A DNA stretch of 64,000 nt from Oscheius sp. JU75 (taxonomy: Eukaryota > Nematoda > Chromadorea > Rhabditida > Rhabditidae). The number at the start of each line of letters is the position of its first letter. Positions within the stretch are counted from its first letter, which is position 1. The stretch lies in the NCBI GenBank assembly GCA_037178855.1, contig JASJZC010000002.1, positions 6,274,501 through 6,338,500 on the forward strand, in the 5' to 3' direction. Of the stretch, positions 25,797 through 38,620 are shown piece after piece. The notes beneath the pieces were generated by a model that made no database searches, was not told where the DNA came from, and was given only the letters and a program-made list of their open reading frames with translations. Made by a program: the position numbers and the translations under genes.

Positions 25797-26716
25797 TTAC
25801 ACTCTCTGTTGTCTTACAATGGGTCCGACTCCGGGGATTCCGATGCCGAGACCACTGTTAACTCCTACCAGACTGCCAGTTCCCAGACCCCCTAGACCGC
25901 CTGAATTGAGTTTTTTTTGGATAATCGGAACTTCTATACCTCCTCCTACTCCTGGAGCAGTGATTCCGAGACCTGTGTTGACACCCACGCCTGAAAAGTT
26001 TTGGTTGAATAATACCCTGTCACTGTCACTCTCTGCCTATCACATACCTCCGACTCCGACTCCTCCTCCAATCCCGATGGGTCCAATGCCCTGTCCACCG
26101 CCACTAGTGACCGGTGCTGGTCCCTGGACAGGCTGGGGTCTGACTCTCGTGTTCTCTATCTCAGCACTTGTGATCTCCGGGAACTCTTCTTCCTCTCCTT
26201 TTGCTTTCACGAACTTCTTTGCCCAGAGATCCTCATCGTCCCAACTGTTAGCTGTAGTTGTACGTGGTGTCTTTGGGGTGGTAGGTTTCTGTGTGAATTC
26301 GCCTGAAAGTCATTTGTCTTCGCCCCAATGAATATCTTACTAGAGTCAAACTCTTCCAGACTGGCTTCCTCAGAGAATCGGAACTTCTTCTTTGGCTGGG
26401 GCCTCTTCTTCTTAGCTTTAGGCTTGTGGGTTCGGATGAATTCTGTGTATCTGGTGTATTGGTCGTTTCCACCTCCATAATATCCGCCTCCGCCGTATCC
26501 GCTAGAAGTTTCAAGATCAACTGTCTCTTAGTCTCTCAGTATCACCTGCAATAGCTTGGACATTGACACTGGTTGTAGAGTTGAGGCTGCTGGCAGGCGT
26601 AGCCTCTCATGGACCAAGCTGAATGTTATGTATCTTACAGCATACTGTAGACGCTTACTTGCTAATCCGTAACCCACAAATGACAAAAGTAGAAGGACAG
26701 AGGCTGGGCTGATCAT
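25797..26716 (-). CDS. Secreted basic and glycine-rich protein
   Basis: ATG at 26716; signal peptide MISPASVLLLLSFVGYGLA. Short exons follow: a Cys/Gln segment (GYACQQPQLYNQCQCPSYC), a Gly/Tyr run (GYGGGGYYGGGN), a Lys/Pro-rich basic region, and an acidic stretch (SWDDEDLWAKK). It ends in repeated glycine-rich, hydrophobic units (GVGVNTGLGITAPGVGGG, GLGTGSLVGVNSGLGIGIPG). Introns are about 40 bp with TTTCAG ends. Composition suggests a structural cuticle or matrix protein (inference). It is convergent with the C6-domain gene, 245 bp apart. Confidence 0.65.
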
Positions 26717-27285
26717 CTGAAAACAGTGAAAATGACAGTATCCAATAACAAGGCAATACTCAATACATTTCAGGCGCAAGATGACATTCTATAGCTACGG
26801 TATGCTCTACAAGGTTGAAGAAAAGTCGAAAACTACAACTTTACAGAACTTTATCGGGGAATTTGTCTAGCTTAGTAGATTAACGGTCAGTAGAGTAAAA
26901 AACCATGACCACAGATTCAACAGAATTGTATATTGAAGAAAAGAGGAAAAGGTGGGGTGAAACTGGACCATGTTTTGGCAACAGTCTAATGAGAGAAGGT
27001 CAGCGAGGCGCCCCCGCCGTCGTAGGGCATGCCACAAACTGTGACAATGTTCTGTCTCTGCGCCTCGGGGTCATTACAACCTATTTTATTTCTTTGTCTC
27101 TTGTGAGAACAACAGCATCAACTTGACAAATCATTCATTCTTTCTATGGCTTGTGAGACACAAAAGTGAGCAAGGTGACCCGTAGAGGGAGTGGGAGAAC
27201 CGGGAAAGAGTAAGAGACGCGGGGAGTGAGACCCGGGGAGAAAGCTATGAAACTATTATGCAATTCTAGAAAATGTACAGGAGAT
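26717..27285. other. Intergenic DNA
   Basis: Spacer between two minus-strand genes. A diverged copy of the CTACAACTTT-type repeat lies around 26808-26860. No exon seen. Confidence 0.45.
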
Positions 27286-29078
27286 TCAGATGTCTTCGTC
27301 GAGCATGGAAGTATCGGTTCCGTGGAAGGAATCGGTCGACTTCAGAACATGATAGACGTCAAAAGTGGCGTTTCTTGAAGGACGGAGGAGGATGGTGGCC
27401 AGGATGCAGAGGATGAACATTTCGCAGATGATGACAAAGTTGCAGACGACTGGAAATTGATTGGTTTGTCACTGTCACTGTCGCTTACAGGTAGCATTCT
27501 CTGTGGCGGAGAGCAGAGGTCCGCAGTCAATAAGCCCAAAGCGGAGAAGAACATTCTGGAAGATCATGGGCTGCTGGGCAGAAAAGAAGAGCAGAGAGAC
27601 GTCGACGAAGCGGAAGATGGTCATGAAACAGTAGGACGACAGCTTGTTCTGGAAAGAGACGGTCAGTTCAGTGTCCCTGTCACTCACCGAAGTCACTCTG
27701 GCCAAAGTATGAACTCCAAATATGGCTAAAAGCAGTGATCCAACCGAGAGCATGTCAGAATATCGCAAGAACATCTTGGCTCCTTCTCTCATCTCAGCTA
27801 CGGCCACGATATCGCACACGATTATGATCGCCCTGACCACTGGAGCCTGAAGTACCAGCCACTCAAGTCTTCTCAGATTCTTCTCGGTTCCCTCCGCTGT
27901 CGGTAGAAACGGAATAATGCAGCAGAAGGGGGGAGACCGAAAGTCAATCCTCTTGGTCTGAATTGAATGGGAGAAGGAAAGACGACCGCCGAAGAGATGT
28001 CTGAATTGGATTAATCAGTTTGAATAGGGCGAGAGTTGAATACCTGCAGAGTGAGACGATTACGAAAAGGCACATCAGGTAGTAGAGGATACCTAGAGCT
28101 GTCATGATCAGTGAGGTTCTTGGGACGAGCATTCCTATGAGGCAGCAGCCGGTCGAGACCTGGAAGAGCAAATTGAGAAGGTATGGTTCCCGTCATTTTG
28201 ATGCTCTCGACGAGTGAAATCGCATAAAATTACTTCCCAGGACATTGCCTGTGCTCTGACGGATATAGCAAACTGCGGCTCGCTTTCTCACACTTGATTC
28301 ATGCTGTCTCGCCCGGAAGTTAATCCCGCTACGTCCTAACAAACAGCGAAGTTCATACATAGCTTGTATCAGTCCAAGAATTTGTAGAGTTTCACCGTCT
28401 ATAAAGCTTCGCAGAACATTTTAAAGCTCGTAAACGTCATCTTTAGACTGAAAGGTGCGTGACAAGGGGGACTGGGCGCGGCAAGCTGGCAAAGCTTTTC
28501 TGTCCTTATAGGTGGAGGATTACGGTAGTTGGAATTGAAAATTCTTCTAATCTAACAGATTACTATAGTCAATACCTAATTATAGTGTTTCGTTATAGAG
28601 TTCTCTTACCAGCAATTAGTTTCGAACCCAGTGATGTGGCCATTTATGAGGAACAAGTTTGGCTGTTGCCCCGTTATATCCTAGAACAGTTGCTACCCTA
28701 CGTTCTTGTTCCTTCTACTCATTCCCATGGATACACACCTTTCCCAAAACCCCCACAAAAATTAGGCAAAGAACCAACCGGGAAGAGAGTGACGAGCCAG
28801 TAGAGTTTGTTCCTCCTCGTCTCAATTGAGACGAACCGATAGACAAAAATCCAATGAAATATGGCTAGGAGGTAGATAATAGCTGTGAAGCAGGTGGCTA
28901 TAACGATTAGAACTTTCTGGAAAGGCTCCAAGTCTGAATCCAACTCATTTTCTATAGCTTCACTCGACTCACTGTTCAGAAACTCTGTGGCGCTGGGAGT
29001 GTCGTTGTGTCCGGGACAGTTCTTCTCCGGCGGGACCATCAGCGACTCCATGAGTCGAAAGACTGGGCCGACTTCCAT
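27286..29078 (-). CDS. Organic solute transporter alpha-like (OSTA/TMEM184) membrane protein
   Basis: Exons 29078-28779, 28159-28044, 28000-27688, 27648-27489 and 27449-27286 give 350 residues with consistent phases. Several membrane segments are visible: VLIVIATCFTAIIYLLAIF, LIMTALGILYYLMCLFVIV, MLSVGSLLLAIFGVH and FVIICEMFILCILATILL. The middle carries LQAPVVRAIIIVCD, like the conserved L(Q)xPxxR region of the OST-alpha family. The acidic C-terminus ends MLDEDI. Nematodes have a few such genes (osta-1 to -3). A TTATTCAG site abuts the ATG, consistent with a spliced leader. Family call is from the overall layout and the LQ.P..R motif; substrate is unknown. Confidence 0.75.
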
Positions 29079-30840
29079 CTGAATAAGAGAATATTAGGGT
29101 GTTCGGGTGGGAAACGACGAGAGAGTTATGACAACGGGGTGACGCGCGAATCACATAATGAAATTCAATCGCTAGAAGGGAAAGAGGGCAGGGGGGCAAA
29201 AAAAACCAATACTCCAATTTCAGTATCAAGGTATGAGCTATCAATTTCGCCACTGTCTTCAAGATGAAAATGGACAACATTCCAGGGCCTGTAGCCCTTG
29301 ATCTGCTCTGCTATCAAATGGAGCACGCCGCGTTGGAAATTTGGCACGTCGAGTCTTGTCCTGGCTGAATTGAATGCAACGAGATTTGCTAAAAAAAAAA
29401 AAACTTTAGAGCGAAAGGAGCCTACTTTCAACTTTTTACTGACTTTTAAACTTTGTTCAATTGTTAAAAGTGAAGAAAAATACTTTCTTTCCTCTAAAGG
29501 GACTATAATATGAGTTTCGGAGAACAGACATTCAAAGAACGAGAAGTATAATTGTCCTGCGGCTCCTATTACTCGTTAATAAACGAAAAGGACGCGAAGA
29601 ATCGATAACTTGGAGGGGAAGGAGAGAAATGGAAAACAAAACAAATCTGGGGGGAGCGAGAGGGATTTGTGGGAGAAACAAGCCTCTCTCACTCGCACAA
29701 TCGACGTCATATGACGCTCAGAGAGAGAGGAGGGTCAGCTGTGTCTCTGTCTCTCAACACAAATGAGAAGAAGCCCCACACTATTTTTAAGGAAGAGAGC
29801 TCATGGCGATTAGATAAAGAATGGGTTTTACGTAGTGATTCATACTAACACAGACCACGAGAAGCTGAACCCGCTTAGGCAAATGGAGAGTGAGGAAAAG
29901 GGCGGCGACGATTGTCAAGGAGTAAGAGGCTCGGCTTAGAGGTTCAGAGTTCTCGCGACCACTGAACAGAGTACCCTTTTTTGAAGAACCAATAAGCCAA
30001 AACAGGTGATTATGGGAATAAACAACTTTTTTTGGGATGGAAAGTACAGACTAGACCAAAGGAACATTGACTGCGACAGGTGGGACTAGGAGCAGTATCT
30101 CGTAAGACAGTTTGCAGGCTCAGGGCTTTGGAGGCTTGGGACGTTCTGAAAAGTTGTAGCTGTTTACATTTCCTACAACTTTTTAGGACTTTGCAAAACA
30201 CAAAGGTGAGTTCTTCTACCGGAAATGTGCCTCGGCACGCTGTCACCATGCCACGCCGCGTTTGTAGCTGGAAAGTCCGCCAAGATTACGGCTTAGGATG
30301 ACACTGCTCTGCAAAGATGTAGTTTTTAAAGTCCTCTACAACTTTGCAGAACATGCCAAGGCATCAGTTATTCAAACTCAAAATGCCTGAGGAAGTACCC
30401 GTCCCTTAAGCTATTGCGTACGCAACTCAATCTACTGAAGTGGAGCTCAACCCAATCGGTTTACTACTCATAAATCTTTGTTTTACGACAGTTAAATCAT
30501 TGCTTACTCTTCAGGAAATCTTTGGGAGCAATCCAGTTGGTTCTCTGCCCAAACCGATGAGCTGTGTACATTTTACTTTCTCGTGTCTGGCTCAAAACCG
30601 CATGATGGCGCGAAAACATGCGTGCTTATCACTCCCTGCGTCTGGGAAGGTCAACACGGGCCGGAAGACGACCTCAAACATGAGTCTGACCTCCGAACCG
30701 TGTACAGTTCTGGTGACTGTTTTGGTCTGACCCGCCTCCTTATCAACAACTTCATCGAAAGACCTAATGAGTCACGGAGCATTTTGAAAGGTGTGGCTGG
30801 GAGGAATGCAAAGTAGCTCAGTCATGATTCACCCCTATAG
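29079..30840. other. Intergenic DNA with repeats
   Basis: No supported gene. It contains a poly(A) run near 29391-29402, a CpG-containing motif CGACGTCATATGACG (29702-29716) and the third paired hairpin repeat (30149-30347). Confidence 0.45.
30149..30347. repeat. Paired hairpin repeat, locus 3
   Basis: Unit 1 is a perfect 11-bp stem: AAAAGTTGTAG (30149-30159) with CTACAACTTTT (30173-30183). Unit 2 is GCAAAGATGTAG (from 30311) with CTACAACTTTGC (to 30347), with one mismatch. The units are 162 bp apart. Confidence 0.7.
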
Positions 30841-30867
30841 AGAAACAGCGATCTGCGACAGTGACTC

Positions 30868-31914
30868 ACCCCTAAAATGATCGGGAACCCTTGTGGAAAC
30901 TGTATAGTTCGGAGGAAGAAAAACAGTGCGTGTGTACTGAAAGAGCTCGACGTGAGACCTGTCTTCCAGCTGTTTGCTCGACGCGAAGGAGGGTTAAGAT
31001 GTGGGAGTGGCAGAGACAGACTGATGACCGATTTAGCGTCTAAAGTATGCAAATAGGACTGACGCAAAGGGGTGGGAGAGTACATAAACAGCTATGGGGA
31101 ATGGAGAGAGTGATGGGGACAGGAAGTTGAAAGGATGCATGAGATGATCGGAAACTGCTGTCTGAGAAACAAGAAGGCAGAAGAGGGAGAGACCGTGTGT
31201 CAAAGTGTCAGAGAGATAGTAAGTCAAGGACAAGATCGACAGTCAGCTGGACAGACCGAGGTAAAGACGAAAAACCAGTGGAATTGAGAGTCAGATTAAA
31301 AAAACGGGAAGATTTTGAAGAGATAATGAGATGGAGAGAGGATAGAAATTCGTAAAAAAATAGAGTCAGAGTGACAGAGATTGCAGAATAGGCTCAAAGA
31401 GAGAAGACTCAGGGTAAAGAAATATTAAAATCGGCAACCAGTTGAAGAAATGAGAATGAATGACATCAAAAGCTGACAGGAACAATGCAATTTTTTTTTT
31501 TACAAAGCTGGCTTCTAAACTGAAGAGTACAGCTCTCAAATGGCGTGAACTGTATTCAGTGAATCGGAAAAAGTGACAGTGGCCAGTGACAGAGAGAGTG
31601 AATACCTTTTAAAACTGGACCCGGAAGTGCTCCTCCCCTTTTTCAAACTCCTCTTCCTAGGAAGGAAAATCAATGCAACTGCGCCTAGAGTTTTGAATGA
31701 ACATCAGAAATGTCATGGGAGGGGTACAGGTGTCCTCCGGAGACTGGAGGACGATTGTAAAGGTCACCGAGATGACTTTTTACCCCCACTGCGCGACTGA
31801 CATCAGGACAATCCAATATGTTAGGCGAAGAAAAGCGACACTCACGTTGTTGATCCAGTGTCTGTTGGACGAAACCTGCCCTTCGACAGCAGCCATCACC
31901 AATTTTTCGGGCAT
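30868..31914 (-). CDS. Incomplete minus-strand gene model, unknown product
   Basis: First exon 31914-31846 reads MPEKLVMAAVEGQVSSNRHW plus INN and ends at a good GTGAGT donor. A second exon (SPEDTCTPPMTFLM) and a third (KRSLKKGRSTSGSSFKR) can follow in phase, near 31746-31709 and 31661-31611. A further coding-like piece at 31040-30868 (NSWKTGLTSSSFSTHALFFF and a GTGAGT donor) does not match in phase. The gene probably exists, but downstream exons and the product are unresolved. Confidence 0.3.
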
Positions 31915-31994
31915 TTTTGGTGGGAGAGAGGGCGAAAAACTGACTGGACTCTAGGGTAGCAACTCTTGGTATGTCAACTTGAGGGGTGGGCAAA

Positions 31995-32475
31995 TAGACG
32001 GAGGAGTCAATTGACTTTTTCTAGAGAGGATTGGTTTCAATGTTCCTGTACTCTATCTATTTCTGTCAGACAGTTGTCAATCTTTCGCATTCTGTATCTG
32101 TGTCCATACTATTTTCATTTCAATCGGTATCTTTCAGTTCCTATCTGGCAAATTATCCCGGTCCATCTGTCTCCCTACTATCTCTGTCTACACTGTGTTT
32201 CTTTCTGGCAGTCTCTCTCTGTCAAACTTTCATTCTCTACCTGTCTGTCTATTTATCTGTCACTCGATCACTGTCTTTGTCCGTCAATGTTATCCTGTGC
32301 CTTCTTCTCTCAATTTGTCACACTATCTCTGTATCTTAATATCAATCTGTATGTCTGTCAGTTTCTCTTGGGCGTTCATACCTCATCTGTCGTTGTCTCA
32401 AACTGTTTCTGTTTATTGGTGCCTTCTTTTCTGTCAATCTTTCTGTGTCCATGCTCTCTCTCTCTCTTTGTTAGG
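31995..32475. repeat. Degenerate CTGTCT pyrimidine tract
   Basis: About 480 bases of plus-strand TCTGTC/CTGTCTATTT variants. It gives long but spurious Ser/Leu/Val ORFs in two frames (31966-32619, 32031-32521). A matching GACAGAGA-rich stretch occurs at 31130-31600. Confidence 0.65.
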
Positions 32476-32662
32476 AACCGAATCACACGAAAAAAGGAGG
32501 GCATCTTTTCCACAGCGATAGGGATCAGTCGGCGAAAAAACACCCGCAGTGCCGCCGAGATTATGTCGGACGAAGATAGCAAAAAAGTGGAGAGACTAGG
32601 ATTGGCAGCAAGAGGCTAAGGTCGAATACGCAATCCCCTAGAATTTATTGGACATACAGTAT

Positions 32663-33813
32663 CTACAAATGTCCCTTGAAGTCGATGTCGTTGTCGCCGA
32701 GAATCTTACGGAATTCCCTTGTTAGAAGGGCGTCGAGCGAGTCACCGTCGTGTGAATAGATCCATCTGAAAGAGATAGCTCTATAGAAATCGGGCGTGGT
32801 GAATCTCTGGTTTTTTGCAGAGAATTAGGAGAAAAAAAAACAGAATTAAGGAATTATTTAGTCATACAACATTTTGACTGTAACTACTTTTGTTTGACGT
32901 ATTTTTACATGCTGAATACGATGAGAATAGTTTCCGGACATGAAAATGCCTAGGAGTGACCAAAAAATGTTGAATACATTTTGTATAAGACATTCAATAG
33001 AAAGTACGCAAAAGTACGTCAAAGATATTTTTGTTACGACGAGCAATCTATAACCTACTTTTCTGAGCTTTCCAGAGTAGTTTTGCAGTGAATAGAGCCA
33101 TTTACTTGTTCTAAACTGATTTTCCGTAAGCAGCGGGAAAAACTACGTCTGAAACCCCAACAAAAATTTTGAAAAATGGATAGCTAAACGTCTTTGTGAC
33201 TTTTTGGAAGTTTCTACTTGGTTACCTCCTACTTCTTCCCCAAATACTGTGCCAAGCATGTTTTCATAGTCATACAACTTCAAAACACCCTCAAAAGCAT
33301 ATAAAACCAAGAGGAAATATGCTAGAATGTCGCCAAGATGGAATTACAGCTTCCCGTCACCTCCATTTTTTGAACCGAACTACAGGCGGAAACTCAGAAA
33401 ATGAAAATAAGAGGGGAAAATCCCCACTTGTTATCGACCAAATCATAGCGTTTTGGGCCGGAGATCGGGCTGGAGAGCCAAATTTGAAGGTTCGGCGACT
33501 GCTTGTTGATTACGTACGTTCCTAAATGAAATTTTTATAGAAAAATAGGCAAAACGGACCGATGCTCTTGCTGACAACAATAGTAACGACTCCCATCGCG
33601 TTCGAGACATCAAATTCTGACGAAACTGTCACTTTTTCAGGCAGAGTATCTAAATAATCGGCTAGCCTAAAATTAACGATACTAAGCACAAAAAATTGAC
33701 AAAAAGTACCTTTCCAGAGACTCATTAGCCGCTTGTTCGTACTGGATCGGGGTCACAGTCGTCACAAAATGCCGCAGTTTTTGAAGAAAGCTGTGTCGTT
33801 GAAGGGCGAACAT
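32663..33813 (-). CDS. frh-1: Frataxin, mitochondrial iron-sulphur assembly protein
   Basis: Exons 33813-33710, 33666-33560, 33521-33428 and 32765-32663 give 135 residues with perfect phases, the length of the C. elegans protein. The N-terminus [17 protein letters not shown] is a mitochondrial targeting-like helix. The conserved core reads [50 protein letters not shown], and [18 protein letters not shown] followed by RKILGDND. The acidic first helix and the NKQ..IWLSSP.SGP strand are the family hallmarks. The last intron (662 bp) is much longer than the other two. It lies 318 bp downstream of the glucosyltransferase stop on the same strand, so the pair could be an operon. Confidence 0.95.
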
Positions 33814-34130
33814 TTTCTAGCCCTTTTTAACGTATTTTCAGCTCAAAAAGTAGGTAAAACTTTGCTGAAACGGGAATAAATCTACCAAAAAGTTAAAATA
33901 AACTCTTCATTGAGCCGGGATGTATAAAGCTGAACAATTTGTATAGAAAATCAAAAAAATTAAACTCTATTCACAAAATAAAGCGTGGATATGAACAGAA
34001 TGTGCCTGTGTGTCAAGATGACCGTAGAATGATCACAATTTTCGAGCGGAAGAGAGAACTGAAAGGCACGAGATTTAGAAGAAAAAATCTACACGTATTG
34101 CACAGTTGAGTGTTTGAGGAGAGGGGGATT

Positions 34131-37100
34131 CTACAACTTCTTGATCCGGCCGCCCCATTGGAGGCGGAAACGACCGGAGCGCCATTCAATATCGGGCTGA
34201 CAGAGCGCCTTGAGGAAGATCAGAGGACCGACGGCTTCGCGTATGATCCACAGCTTGAGGAATGTCCAGAAGGAGAAGGTCAACGGGCTATTCTGGAAGA
34301 TGAGGATATAGATATGGTTTGCAGTTTTTTGGCAGAAAAGTTATATAAGTAACGTCTACAAAGCCAATTAGGAATCGATGTTTTATTCCCAATACCAAAG
34401 ACCCTGTACTTCAACGCAGGCATCGCAAATCTAGCTGAAATATTCGCGTCGGCTAGGTTTGGCCAGATGTACTCGCAGAGACCGCCCTTGGCCATGGCCG
34501 GCCAGTTTTGCTGACCAAAGGCGCGGTCTGTTTACAAGCTTGGCCTAGCTGGCCAGGTTTGCGATCCCAGTTCCCACCAAAGTCTTCTTGTTCAGCATAC
34601 TTTGATAGATGAAGTAGACTGGCTCTGGTCGTTTGAAAATATTTTTCCGACTCTTTTTATCAACTGTCTGGCCTGGAAGCGTACACATAATGTGCTAAAA
34701 ACGAACATCCTCCCCGACATGCTCCCTGCATAGAATCGAGCCTTGAATCAAAGCAGCTTAGTTTTTTTGTATGATGGCAAATTGAGCAACTTTTTGCAGG
34801 GCTTTGGTCACTCGATGTGAGAAACACAGCTTTGAGATCTGAATCGAAAGCAACAAGCTCTACAGCGAAACTTTGGCTGACCCCGATAAACTAACTTTTC
34901 CTGACAAACTATACATTGCCTTGACCATTCCTTTACGATTTTCGTGCGTCGCACTCCACATCAGTTTCAGAAGCAAAGCGTTTACTATGATCACTACAAA
35001 CTTTGCATCTAACTAGAGTGTTGTGTAAAAAAAATTTCTCACGAACAAACTGCAAATAATAACGATACTTTCAAACAAGAAAGTTTCGCTAGCTCGCTTT
35101 CTCGCCAAATTACGAGTTTCTACTGTTCAAAAAGTTACTGACTGGTCACAGGTGACTGACTACAGTACTCTACCAGAATTTTCGACCAGTATTCTCAAGT
35201 TTGGACCGGTTAGAAATGTCTAGTGTTTTGTTACAAGACATCAGAAGATTGTAGTACCTATTTAACATGTTATCATCACTCATCGCCGCATTCTCGTACC
35301 AATACTGGATTTTAGCTCTGTAATTGTCCAGCTTTCAACACTTTTCAACACAGACTTAATGAACACACGACTCAAAAACTTTTCAAAACTAGAAAAAAAA
35401 ACCAACTGGCTCACCTGAAGGATGTGAATAAGAGAGTAGTCGCAGCTGAACCAGGTCAGGCAATGAAGCGGAAAGTAGATGAGCGGATTGACCCCGAGCA
35501 GATACTTTAACGAGAAGGACATGATGATTCCGGAGGCGAAGCAGTCCTAATACCCAAAAATGAGGCCAAAAAATAAGTACAGGTACCTGGAAGGGCTCAA
35601 CCAACACGATATGGGGGAGCATGGCGATCCGCAGCTTCATCCACCTGCAGATCCGGGCGTTGAATTTGGAAACGGTGAGATTGGCTGTGTTTTGGAGTGC
35701 GGGATAGGAGGAGATCACGGCTCGCCACCCACGTTTGTGACATGCGAGCCCAAAGAAGAAATCCTCAGCCAGATAGCCACCGAAAGCCGCGATTCCGCCG
35801 CATTCCTCGAGGGCCGTCTTGCGGAGCAGCGAGGACATTCCGGTCGAGCAGACGAATCGCATCGCATTACCGGCCAGGTAGATTCGGCCGTGTGAGGTCC
35901 CGAAATAGATCTGAAAAATGGAAAATCTTGTAGCATCTTCGTTTCGCCGTAAAATTGCGTACTGCGCAAATTTGATGTACTATTGAGTACAGCACGAATT
36001 GACTAACAATTGAGTACGCCAATATTTGACGCCAAATTGCATGCTGCAAGAAAAATCGTCCTTTTTAAAACAACTTTTACGGATATCTAACTACATTTTT
36101 TTTTGGAAGAAGATGACTCCCAGAGACCAGAATTTAGCGCCAAAAAAATACTCAAAATTGATGCGAACCTGTTCCAGAGCCGAAGCCAGTCCGGGCCGGT
36201 TCTCACAGTAGGGCGTCTGTGTGACGATGGCCACATCGTCCTCCATCGAATTGACCATGTCCATGAGCGTGTCCTCGCGCATCTTGATCCCGCTGTCGCT
36301 GATAAGGATTAGAGGGTACTTCGAGGCTCGGTAGGCTGGCATCATGTTGTTGATCTTCGGATTTAGGCCCACATTCTCGCCACCTGCAAAATGGAAATTA
36401 TGATAATTAAAATCTAAAAAATCTTGCATCTTTTGCCCATTTTCTAGGAAGACCTGCTAGCTGCGGAGTGGGGCATAGTGAGCAAGACTAGTCATTTCAA
36501 GCAAAGGTTGGGGAAATTTCATCTGAAGCTCGGAACTATTTTGCTAAAATGGCATAACCGTTACCGACTCCAGTAATACGATTTCCAGGACTCTTTCTCA
36601 CACTTTCCCTGGTATTAGTTGCCAAAAACTATCTCTGTTCACTCGAGAAACTACTATCAATAAAGGGATCCCTAAACGTTGTAAAAGGGGATCCTCATGA
36701 CCCCGGTCATTGCTTAATTTTGCCGGTTTTGAATGTAAAAAACGATGAAATTGAAAAAATACTAATTCCAATGAGTCAACATAGTCAAACAGAAGAAAGT
36801 ACCAATGAAGACGGTCGCATCGACGTCCGGATACCGCTTCATCAGACCCCTGATCAGCTCCAGAGCATCGTCCTCGTCGTCGTGCACGCAGAATAGGAGC
36901 TCATACTAAATGACTTTGAAAATTCATAAAAGGTCAAAAAACCTTGTAATAATGGAGGGTGAAAAAGGAGATAAGGTTGCTTTCGAGATTATCGTCCACT
37001 CCCACGAGGGGCTTGATAATCGAGACACCGTGTTTCTTATTGCTAAACGTGACCTTCCTGTACAGACGATACTTTCTGCAATTTTAAATAAATTTTACGT

Positions 37101-37321
37101 TTTACTACTACTAAAATTTACTTTAAAAAAAACTCACCCATAGCACAGGGCGACGATATGAAAGATATACAGACAGCTGACGAAGACGCAGCCCGTGGTG
37201 GCGGCCACAAATGGCAGATACGGCCTCACGTAGCCGTTAAAAATGTTCCTAAATTAGGAATTTTTAGTTCAAAATGCTACAAAAGGAGCTACCCGGCTGA
37301 CCATGGCCCTTCGGCTTTCAT
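34131..37321 (-). CDS. cgt: Ceramide glucosyltransferase (UGCG, GT21)
   Basis: Makes glucosylceramide from UDP-glucose and ceramide at the Golgi. Eight exons: 37321-37293, 37248-37138, 37075-36943, 36905-36803, 36383-36169, 35910-35587, 35546-35415 and 34292-34131, giving 402 residues (human enzyme 394). An N-terminal membrane span ([19 protein letters not shown]) is followed by [96 protein letters not shown] and the RW motif [16 protein letters not shown]. These are the D1, D2, D3 and (Q/R)xxRW signatures. Start chosen because a TTTTCAG acceptor lies seven bases upstream. C. elegans has three paralogues; which one this matches is not decided. Confidence 0.95.
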
Positions 37322-38620
37322 CCAGGGCCTGAAAAGTAACGGTATTTCCGCCAAGAGGCCGCCGTTTGATTCTACAGAAGCCAGCTCTTAAAATTTTTTT
37401 GCTTTTATCCACTTTTCCTAGGAAAATAGGGAGTTAATTAAGCGAAATTTTGTTAGAAAAAGTAAGGGAAAGAACGGAAATGGCTTCCTCCATCACGACA
37501 TGGGCAAACAGGCTAGTGGGGGGAAGTAAATAAACGAGCCACAAGTATTGTTCACCCCCAGCGCGTTACAGTCCGTCTCTTATTCGAAAAACATCGTCTT
37601 CTTCTCGTGTTTTCTCTGGAGAGAAAGCCGAGGAAAACGTGAGCAGGGATCAGATGCGGCTTCTAGAGCGATCTTTCGGTCGTCGGAGATTGAAATAGAG
37701 AGATTTTGTTGCAAGTATGGAGAGTGATGTTACTGGAAAAGTTTATTGTACTCGACTGAATAGGGTAAAAACACTGTCTACGGTTGAAGCTAACAAGCTA
37801 CAGGATATGTTTCATGGGTTGAGAGACAGAGGACCTAGCGCTTTTAAACAAACTTTCTCGCGTATTTCTACTCCTAACATCACAAAAACTGCGCACACAA
37901 AGAAGTCTCAACATGATGTTCCGTTCTACTTTCTCAAACAGTTTGAGTGTGGATTTTGTGAGTCATTTTTCGGTCAGTGAAGCTTGAACCATGACGAGAA
38001 TTAGGGCCTCTCAAAATAACCAAGTTTTCATGAAAAGTGAATAGGAGAGCATTTTAACGCTTCTAAACAAGGGCTGTTTTCGACGAGAAAAGTTCAGAAT
38101 CGATTTCAATTGTCTAACAATAAAACATACAAGCAGAAAAGACTACTTTTAGTACAAACTACTTGGAAAAGGTCGCCGTTCTCGGCTCGTGTTGCCAGTA
38201 GAGACGCGAGGGACGTTTCCCAGCGACCAGGCTCGCGACTGCTCTCCCCAGATGAATCATCGAAAGATATGGTCTGGTCAACAAAAACACGGGTACTAGA
38301 TGTTAACTATAGCCACAGGGCATAGTTTACTGGCTATTTAATGATAAGATAACAAACATGGCGTGAGCGCGCAGTAGTCAATCAGCCAACAACAAATAAT
38401 GGACTGTAAGAACAGCTGGGCGCTGATAACAAGGAGGAAAATATATTATTTTTATTAAAAATTCTGGAAGAAAATGTAAACTTAGAAAAAAAGCGAATAG
38501 TACCGGTAAAGAGACTCAATCACAAAGTGGGAAAACTTCTTATGCTGGGATATTTTAAGGGAAAACTTGACAAATAGGGGAAATGTTACAGTGGCAAGTC
38601 AATTAGACAAAAAGGAAATT
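37322..38620 (+). other. Intergenic DNA with one possible short ORF
   Basis: Upstream of the glucosyltransferase and downstream of VPS35. A plus-strand ORF at 37717-37980 (MESDVTGKVYCTRLNRVKTL..., ending FECGFCESFFGQ) has a CxxC near its end and contains a 39-nt GTAAAA...CTACAG segment that could be an intron. It has no recognisable family and may be chance. The rest is AT-rich. Confidence 0.3.

Noticed and set aside
28600-28660. GGGTTCGAAAC motif resembling a tRNA B box
   Set aside because: No A box at a suitable distance and no arms.
31966-32619. 217-codon plus-strand ORF
   Set aside because: Mostly CTGTCT repeat. The last part (MSDEDSKKVERLGLAARG) is hydrophilic but has no upstream gene.
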